A DNA stretch of 11,224 bases from the NCBI GenBank assembly GCA_021813085.1, contig JAKAMA010000043.1:1-11224 (forward strand). Reading direction: 5' to 3'. This document shows, piece by piece, positions 7,027 to 11,224 of the stretch. Numbering within the stretch: the stretch's first letter is position 1; the number at the start of each line of letters is the position of its first letter. A model generated the notes under the pieces. That model saw only the letters and a program-made list of their open reading frames with translations, was not told the origin of the DNA and searched no databases. The position numbers were made by a program, and so were the translations under genes. The DNA comes from Chloroflexota bacterium. GTDB lineage: Bacteria > Chloroflexota > Dehalococcoidia > DSTF01 > JACRBR01.

Positions 7027-8526
7027 CTATGACTCGATGCGCGGCCTGGGCTCCGCGAGCTGCGACGCCGATGTCGCCACCACCTCCTGCGGCTGCATGC
7101 GCCGCCGTAGCGTCTCATCCGCCTTGCGGTCGTCGATGAAGAACGAGAGCGCGAAGGGGATCAGCAGGAACAGGAACGCGACGAAGAAGGCGTCGTGATA
7201 CCCCATCACGGCCGCCTGCGGGCCGGTGCCGTGGAAGTGCGTGCGGTTGATCGAGATGGTGACGATGAGCGCGACGCCGAATGACGCGGCGACCTGGCGC
7301 AAGGTGTTGTAGATCGATGATGCCGGCCCTTGCTTCGAGCTTTCGAGCGGCCCGTAGATAAGCGTCTGCGACGCGACGATGGCGAATGCGAACGGGAGGC
7401 CGCGGACGACGAGCAGCAGCATGACCCACCACCAGGGGCTGTCGAGCTGGAGCGTGAGGAACGGCAACATCAGCAGCGCGGCGAACCCGAAGCCGCCGAT
7501 CAGCATCCGGCGCGGGCCGATGCGCCCGTACAGCCGGCTCGCCAGCGGCAGCGAGAGCGCCGTGCCGAGCGCGCTCGGCGCCTGGATCAGCCCTGCCTGC
7601 AGCGGCGAGTACCCCTGCAACTCCTGCAGGAACAGGGTCAGCAGCAGAATGAAGCCGCCGAAGGCGCCGAACGCCGGCATCATCATCAGGTTGCCGGATG
7701 TGAACAACCAGCGCTTGAACAGGCGCAGGTCGAGGATCGGGAACTTCACGCGAAACTCGACCAGCGCGAAGACCACCATCAGCGCGAGGCCGCCGATCGC
7801 GAAGCCGATGACCCTCGCCGAGCCCCAGCCGGCCGTCGCCGCCTCGGAGAACGCGTAGAGCATCATCGCAGCGCCGGCGCCGCCGATGATCAGCCCTGCA
7901 AGGTCGAAACCCCGCTGCGCGTACTCCTCCTTGTGCTCGCGCAGCACGCGCAGGCCGACGAGGAAGCCCGTGATGCCGATCGGGAGATTGATGTAGAAGA
8001 TCCAGCGCCAGCTCACGTACTCGACGAGGTAGCCGCCGAGTACCGGCCCGATCGTCGGCGCCAGTACCACGGGGATCGAGATGATCGCCGACGCCTTCGC
8101 ACGCTCGACGCCGGGAAACTCGCGCGAGAGCATCGCCGTGCCGACGGGCGTCATCATGCCGCCGCCGATGCCCTGCACGAACCGGAACGCCACGAGTTCA
8201 GGGAGCGAGTGCGCCTGCCCGCAGGCGGCCGACCCGGTGATGAAGATCGCCATCGCCAGCAGGAAGGTCTTCTTCGTCCCGAAGCGGTCGGAGAGGAAGC
8301 CGGCCGCCGGGATGAACACCGCGAGGCTCAGCAGATACCCGGTGATCGTCCATTCGACCGCGGACGTGCTGGCGTGGAAGTCCTGGCTGAGCTTCGGGAT
8401 CGCCACGTTGACGACGGTCGTGTCCATCATGTCCATGAACAGACCGAAGACGAACACCATCGCGACGAGGTACTTGTACGGGACGTCCGCGAGCCTCGTC
8501 AGACGCACTGCCAGGCGCTCCTTCAT
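7027..8526 (-). CDS. DHA2-family MFS drug-type exporter, 14 TM (499 aa)
   Basis: Proton-driven efflux permease of the EmrB/QacA group in the inner membrane; substrate unknown. DHA2 motifs: D35-TTVVNVAIP44 in TM1 (motif D1); GFLSDRFGTKK at 76-86 (motif A, loop 2-3); PTIGPVLGG at 157-165 (motif C, antiporter signature) followed by WRWIFYINLPIG at 173-184. About 14 hydrophobic helices are seen, with a short polar tail. The ATG at 8526 has AGGAG only one base away, which is poor. A GTG six codons in (8508) is preceded by AAGGAG at nine bases and may be the true start; either keeps all helices. The open frame continues upstream to 8655, but that part is Arg-rich and unlike the family. No regulator or membrane-fusion partner is adjacent, so its physiological role is open. 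Confidence 0.92.
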   Translation of the reverse strand: MKERLAVRLTRLADVPYKYLVAMVFVFGLFMDMMDTTVVNVAIPKLSQDFHASTSAVEWTITGYLLSLAVFIPAAGFLSDRFGTKKTFLLAMAIFITGSAACGQAHSLPELVAFRFVQGIGGGMMTPVGTAMLSREFPGVERAKASAIISIPVVLAPTIGPVLGGYLVEYVSWRWIFYINLPIGITGFLVGLRVLREHKEEYAQRGFDLAGLIIGGAGAAMMLYAFSEAATAGWGSARVIGFAIGGLALMVVFALVEFRVKFPILDLRLFKRWLFTSGNLMMMPAFGAFGGFILLLTLFLQELQGYSPLQAGLIQAPSALGTALSLPLASRLYGRIGPRRMLIGGFGFAALLMLPFLTLQLDSPWWWVMLLLVVRGLPFAFAIVASQTLIYGPLESSKQGPASSIYNTLRQVAASFGVALIVTISINRTHFHGTGPQAAVMGYHDAFFVAFLFLLIPFALSFFIDDRKADETLRRRMQPQEVVATSASQLAEPRPRIES

Positions 8527-8662
8527 GCTCCTGCCGGCTGCCGCGGGATCACCTCTTGCACAGACATTGATGCAGACCGGGACGGCTGGCGCCAGCGGGA
8601 GATCGTACAGCGCCGTACGCCTGCGCATGCGCCGCCGGAAGCCCGCGGCGCGCACAATGGCA

Positions 8663-8684
8663 GAGGCCGCGCGAACGCGGCCTC
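8663..8684 (-). terminator. Strong hairpin terminator after the CAP-domain gene
   Basis: GAGGCCGCG (8663-8671) and CGCGGCCTC (8676-8684) form a perfect 9-bp stem with a 4-base loop (UUCG on the minus-strand RNA). It lies 32 bases beyond the CAP gene stop codon and before the MFS gene. The downstream minus-strand sequence has only scattered U residues, so termination may be imperfect, but this is the clearest terminator in the window. It separates two same-strand genes into different transcription units. Confidence 0.62.
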
Positions 8685-8716
8685 ACTCACCAGCTATGCC
8701 CGCGAGGAGCGTACGC

Positions 8717-9220
8717 TCAGCAGGCCGCGTTCCCTTCGAAGATCATCGTGTAGTACACCTTGCCATCGGCGGCCTTCGCCACGCCGGTGCCGAAGCGGGT
8801 GAAGTGGCAGTTGAGGATGTTCTCGAGATGGGGCGGGCTGTTCTCCCACATCTGCACCGCGACATCGGCGGTCTGCGCCCAGCCCCAGGTGTTCCAGGCG
8901 ATGTTTTCCCCGGCATACGCGTGCGTGACGCCGTTGCGGTCCATCAGGCAGACGTAGTTGCAGCCGTCCGGCGGGTAGTGGCTGAAGTAGTTGTTCGCCG
9001 CCATGTCCTGGCTGCGGATGCGGGCGATGGCGACAAGCTGCGCGTCCGGCCGCAGCGCCGGCAGGCCGTGCTGCTGGCGGATGGCGTTGATGCCGGTATA
9101 CGTGCGGAGCTCCGCGTTCGCCTCCGGGGTGCACGCTGTGAAGAGCGCGATGCCGGCGAGCGCGAGCAGCGCGACGAGCGGCAGTGCCAGCCTCGTGCGG
9201 GTGATGCGAATCTGGTTCAT
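8717..9220 (-). CDS. CAP/SCP-domain secreted protein (167 aa)
   Basis: Extracytoplasmic protein of the CAP (SCP/YkwD-like) superfamily; the molecular function of bacterial members is mostly unknown. Residues 1-10 are basic and 11-29 hydrophobic, a signal peptide. FTAC at 27-30 is a poor lipobox, so it may be a lipoprotein anchored at C30 or simply secreted. The CAP domain (about 40-162) shows NAIRQQHGLPAL, H81 in YFSHYPP, GEN at 104-106, and W125-ENSPPH131-LENIL with the terminal FGTGVA, that is, the cavity His/Glu/His residues. Four further Cys (87, 91, 138, 167) suggest disulfides; C167 is the last residue. GGGAG lies eight bases before the ATG. It is divergent from selD, and a strong hairpin follows the stop. 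Confidence 0.88.
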   Translation of the reverse strand: MNQIRITRTRLALPLVALLALAGIALFTACTPEANAELRTYTGINAIRQQHGLPALRPDAQLVAIARIRSQDMAANNYFSHYPPDGCNYVCLMDRNGVTHAYAGENIAWNTWGWAQTADVAVQMWENSPPHLENILNCHFTRFGTGVAKAADGKVYYTMIFEGNAAC

Positions 9221-9610
9221 GCTACCGACTCCCTCTACCGTCAGAGTCGGCGCGAGTCCAGAAATCTGAGGCCTCCTCCAAGGGTTCCCGGCGGCGCGCC
9301 CCCGCCCCCGCCGGGGTGGCGGCGTCGCAGGCTGGGCGCAAGCCGGTATCGGGGACCATGCGGTCTGACATCCTTGCCCTGGCGGCGCCGGCGTCCGCCT
9401 GCTCCGAACGCTCTAACCGCCGGGCAGGAGAGAAAGTGACGCCCTCTCACGCCGAACCGGGCATTCCTGACCGGTGGTGACCCGGCGCCCGCAGCCCGAC
9501 GAGGGGCGGCCCGTCCCGCGCACGGCGTCCGCCTCGGCACGCCTGCGGGCCCGGGCCGGAGCCGATACCCTGACGCCGCGCGCGATGCGCCTGAGAGGGG
9601 GTGATGCCGC
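9221..9610. other. 390-base divergent non-coding region between the CAP gene and selD
   Basis: No credible protein gene: the long minus-strand frame here is Arg/Pro/Gly-rich and runs antisense into selD. No tRNA is found; specifically, no TUCA-containing anticodon loop that could be tRNA-Sec. It must hold the promoters of both flanking genes, though none is clear (TACCCT at 9566-9571 is a weak -10 candidate for selD). Visible hairpins are CCGCCCCC paired with GGGG-U-GGCGG at 9302-9322 and ACCGG (9456-9460) with CCGGT (9471-9475). It may contain a structured leader RNA; I recognise no known riboswitch class. Confidence 0.5.
9596..9605 (+). promoter_or_regulatory. Shine-Dalgarno fixing the upstream start of selD
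   Basis: AGGGGGTGAT differs by one base from a full AGGAGGTGAT and lies at a normal distance (GGGGG ends nine bases before) from the GTG at 9611. It supports initiation at 9611 rather than at the internal GTG 9695, which has no such site. An in-frame TGA at 9602 excludes any longer N-terminus. Confidence 0.8.
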
Positions 9611-10657
9611 GTGACACGAGAAGAAGTCCGGCTGACGAGCCTGGCGTCCTGCGCCGGTTGAGCCGGCAAGGCGGGCATTGCCACGCTGGCGCAGGTGCTG
9701 CGCCCCATCACGGAGACGTTCGCCGCATCCGCCTTCCCCGACCTGCTCGTCGGGATCGAAGGGCCGGACGACGCGGCCGTCTACCGTCTGACGGACGAGA
9801 TCGCCATCGTCCAGACGGTGGACTTCTTTCCGCCTGTCGTCGACGACCCGCGACAGTTCGGCGGCATCGCCGCGGCCAACGCCATGAGCGACGTCTACGC
9901 CATGGGCGGTGAGGTGCTGCTGGCGCTGAACATCGCCGCCTTCCCGGAGGATCTCGATCCCGCAGTGATCGCGCGCGTCTTCCACGGCGGCGCCGAGAAG
10001 GTCGCCGAGGCGGGCGGCGTCATCGCCGGCGGCCACACGCTGTACGATGCCGAGCCGAAGTACGGCCTCGCCGTCACCGGCGTGGTCCACCCGGACCGCG
10101 TCATCGCCAAGGCCGGCGCGCGTGCGGGCGATGCGCTCGTGCTCACGAAGCCGCTGGGGACGGGCATCGTGCTGACGGCCGCGCGCGACGGCCGCGACCC
10201 TGCGGGACACGCCGCCGCCGCGGTCGTGAGCATGCTCGCGCTCAACCGCCACGCCTCCCACCTCGCACGCGACGCGGGGGCGCACGCGATGACCGACGTG
10301 ACCGGCTTCGGGCTGCTGGGCCACGCGGACGAGGTCGCCGCCCGCAGCGATGTGCGCATCGTCATCGATGCGGCGCGCGTGCCGGCGCTGCCGGGGGCAC
10401 TCGCGTACGCCGCCCTGGGCATCGTGACGGGCGGCGCCGCGCGCAACCGCGACGGCCTCGCGGACCGCGTGCGGCTGCCGGCGGGGCTCGATGCGGCGGT
10501 CGCGCACCTGCTCTTCGACCCGCAGACGTCGGGCGGGCTGCTCGTCGCGCTCGCGCCGCCCGCCGCGCGGGCGATGGTGCGGCGGCTGCACGACGACGGG
10601 CTGCCGGGCGCCGTCGTCGGGCGCGTGGAGGCGGGCGCGGGCGTGGTGGTCGAGTAG
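9611..10657 (+). CDS. selD: Selenophosphate synthetase with selenocysteine at residue 17 (348 aa, reads through in-frame UGA)
   Basis: Makes selenophosphate from selenide and ATP, the selenium donor for Sec-tRNA and selenouridine. Reading from GTG 9611 gives MTREEVRLTSLASCAGUAGK, with TGA at codon 17. This aligns without gaps to E. coli SelD (R7-L8-T9 ... C17 ... K20): the catalytic Cys17 position is U17 and the essential Lys20 is kept. An extra Cys14 precedes it. Downstream motifs are GPDDAAV with D53/D54, QTVDFF with D71, NAMSDVYAMGG with D94, GGHTLYDAEPKYGLAVTG, TDVTGFGLLGHADE and DPQTSGGLLVA, all typical, with normal family length. A start at 9695 would delete U17 and K20 and has no ribosome binding site. 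A SECIS-like hairpin follows the TGA. The gene is divergent from the CAP gene and 124 bases before glgA. A sequencing error making TGC or TGT into TGA is the main alternative. Confidence 0.92.
9659..9661 (+). other. In-frame UGA codon read as selenocysteine (Sec17 of SelD)
   Basis: The only stop triplet in an otherwise continuous, homologous frame from 9611 to 10657. It falls exactly on the SelD active-site Cys/Sec position, inside CAGUAGK. Confidence 0.87.
9665..9682 (+). other. Small hairpin directly after the Sec codon
   Basis: GGCAA (9665-9669) pairs with UUGCC (9678-9682) around an 8-base loop GGCGGGCA. It can coexist with the larger hairpin at 9688-9704. A competing fold pairs GCCGGC (9662-9667) with GCUGGC (9685-9690) and would exclude the latter. 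Its role is unknown; it is close to the UGA for a SECIS apical loop. Confidence 0.4.
9688..9704 (+). promoter_or_regulatory. Candidate bacterial SECIS hairpin in selD mRNA
   Basis: GGCGCAG (9688-9694) pairs perfectly with CUGCGCC (9698-9704), giving a 7-bp stem. If the top G-C opens, the loop is GGUGC. The tip GCAGGUGCUGC closely resembles the GCAGGUCUGC tip of the E. coli fdhF SECIS that SelB binds (from memory). The first G of GGU lies 32 bases after the UGA, within the UGA-to-loop distance I recall for bacterial SECIS elements (roughly 16-37). It is located inside the coding sequence, as is usual in bacteria. Confidence 0.72.
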
Positions 10658-10688
10658 CACCGCCTGCATCTTGGCGATGCTCGCCGAA

Positions 10689-10713
10689 GCACGCGCATGC
10701 GCGCGCGCTGTGC
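10689..10713 (+). terminator. GC-palindrome hairpin between selD and glgA
   Basis: GCACGCGC (10689-10696) pairs with GCGC-T-GTGC (10705-10713, one bulged T). It includes the 12-base perfect palindrome CGCGCATGCGCG (10692-10703). It lies 31 bases after the selD stop. There is no U tract, so a selD terminator is only suggested. Confidence 0.35.
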
Positions 10714-10719
10714 GACCGC

Positions 10720-10749
10720 TTGCCGCCCGACCCCTGGATTCGCTACACA
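10720..10749 (+). promoter_or_regulatory. Possible promoter of glgA
   Basis: TTGCCG (10720-10725), 18 bases, TACACA (10744-10749). Transcription would begin near 10756, leaving a ~26-base leader with AGGA (10771-10774) seven bases before the TTG start. A modest match. Confidence 0.4.
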
Positions 10750-10781
10750 TAGGGAGCATCCGCGCGCCCCAGGATTCCGAT

Positions 10782-11224
10782 TTGAACACCCTGTTCGCCT
10801 CGTTTGAGATGAGCCCGCTCGCCAAGGTGGGCGGCCTTGGCGACGTCGCGGGCTCGCTTCCACGCGCCCTGCGCGCCCGCGGTGCCGACGTGCGGGTCGC
10901 GATGCCGATGCACGGCGCCATCGACCGCAAGAAGCTCGATGCCGAGCACCTGCTCTCCGACGTGCGCGTCCCGTGGGCGAGCGGCGACCAGCGCGTCGAC
11001 GTGTGGTACACGAAGGTGCGAGGGGTGCCGGTGTACCTCGTGCAGGACGAACACTACTTCGAGCGGCCAAAGGTGTACGGCTATGACGACGACCTCGACC
11101 GCACGCTGTTCTTCTGCGACGCCCTGCTCGCGAGCGCGCACCACCTCGGGTTTCGTCCCGACGTCGTGCACGCGCAGGACTGGCACGCGGCCATGCTGCT
11201 CTCCCGCCTGTCCGCGATGGCGCA
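10782..11224 (+). CDS. glgA: Glycogen synthase, N-terminal 147 residues (cut by window edge)
   Basis: GT5 glycosyltransferase that transfers glucose from ADP-glucose to the non-reducing end of alpha-1,4-glucan. The visible part is the N-terminal Rossmann domain: MNTLFASFEMSPLAKVGGLG with the ADP-glucose-binding K15-VGGLGDV22, then SLPRALRARGADVRVAMP, a typical VYLVQDEHYFERPKVYG segment (84-100), FFCDALLASAHHLGFRPDVVH and the conserved H130-AQDWH135. The start is a TTG at 10782, because the conserved N-terminus begins there, no ATG or GTG lies in frame just upstream, and AGGA is seven bases before it. The C-terminal catalytic domain is outside the window. No other glycogen gene is adjacent on the visible side, and the gene appears to have its own promoter. 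Confidence 0.93.
   Translation, partial: MNTLFASFEMSPLAKVGGLGDVAGSLPRALRARGADVRVAMPMHGAIDRKKLDAEHLLSDVRVPWASGDQRVDVWYTKVRGVPVYLVQDEHYFERPKVYGYDDDLDRTLFFCDALLASAHHLGFRPDVVHAQDWHAAMLLSRLSAMA

Noticed and set aside
8708..8719. CAP-domain gene ends Cys-TGA; might the TGA be a second selenocysteine codon?
   Set aside because: Readthrough adds only nine residues (AYAPRGHSW) before the next TGA, with no family similarity. The CAP domain is already complete, and the hairpin after it is better explained as a terminator.
7330..8802. 490-codon plus-strand frame opposite the MFS transporter
   Set aside because: Translation is Arg/Glu/Gln-rich low-complexity; the minus strand encodes an intact 14-TM exporter with all motifs.
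9370..9440. Minus-strand GGCGGTTAGAGCG resembling a tRNA D-arm
   Set aside because: The D-stem does not pair, no T-arm GGTTCGA follows at the right distance, and no acceptor stem is found; chance similarity.
9241..9711. 156-codon minus-strand frame across the CAP-selD gap
   Set aside because: Arg/Pro/Gly-rich composition, no recognisable domain, and antisense to the selD start and its Sec codon; a GC-rich shadow frame.
9695..10657. selD as a shorter 320-residue protein starting at GTG 9695
   Set aside because: It lacks the catalytic Cys/Sec and Lys20 region and has no Shine-Dalgarno, and the GTG lies in the tip of the SECIS-like hairpin.

Overview
This is a high-GC bacterial chromosomal segment with ordinary housekeeping genes on both strands, no mobile elements, no CRISPR and no rRNA or tRNA that I can see. 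The gene repertoire, the very GC-rich codon use and several TAnnnT hexamers sitting 5 to 7 bases before start codons would fit a Chloroflexota (Dehalococcoidia-like) bacterium. An actinobacterial or other high-GC origin cannot be excluded, and the lineage call is inference only.

Layout, left to right. Bases 1-702 (minus) hold the N-terminal half of an acyl-CoA dehydrogenase cut by the window edge, preceded by a GNAT acetyltransferase (797-1573, minus). A divergent intergenic region carries a near-consensus sigma70 promoter driving a rightward pair, DUF1326 (1720-2343) and the membrane protein DUF2182 (2419-3189), a cysteine-rich couple of unknown function. Convergent to them is aspartokinase (3309-4544, minus). 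Divergent from aspartokinase are folC (4686-6089) and purU (6152-7015), a folate / one-carbon pair, both apparently leaderless. A 14-TM DHA2-type MFS exporter (7027-8526, minus) and a CAP/SCP-domain secreted protein (8717-9220, minus) follow, separated by a strong hairpin terminator. After a 390-base divergent non-coding region come selD (9611-10657) and the first 147 codons of glycogen synthase glgA (10782 onward).

The most notable item is selD. A simple ORF reading starts it at 9695 and loses the catalytic N-terminus. Reading upstream in the same frame gives a GTG start at 9611 with a good Shine-Dalgarno sequence and a single in-frame TGA at codon 17. This is exactly where E. coli SelD has its catalytic Cys17, and Lys20 is also preserved. 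About 32 bases after the TGA is a 7-bp perfect hairpin whose tip contains GGU, closely resembling the bacterial SECIS of fdhF. The gene is therefore read as a selenocysteine-containing selenophosphate synthetase, which makes the selenium donor needed for its own synthesis. This implies that the host has the rest of the Sec machinery (selA, selB, selC) elsewhere.

The remaining genes are conventional. Points of secondary interest are the DUF1326-DUF2182 pair with possible metal-binding cysteines, the leaderless-type promoter pattern, and a Gly-to-Arg change in the acetyl-CoA loop of the GNAT protein.
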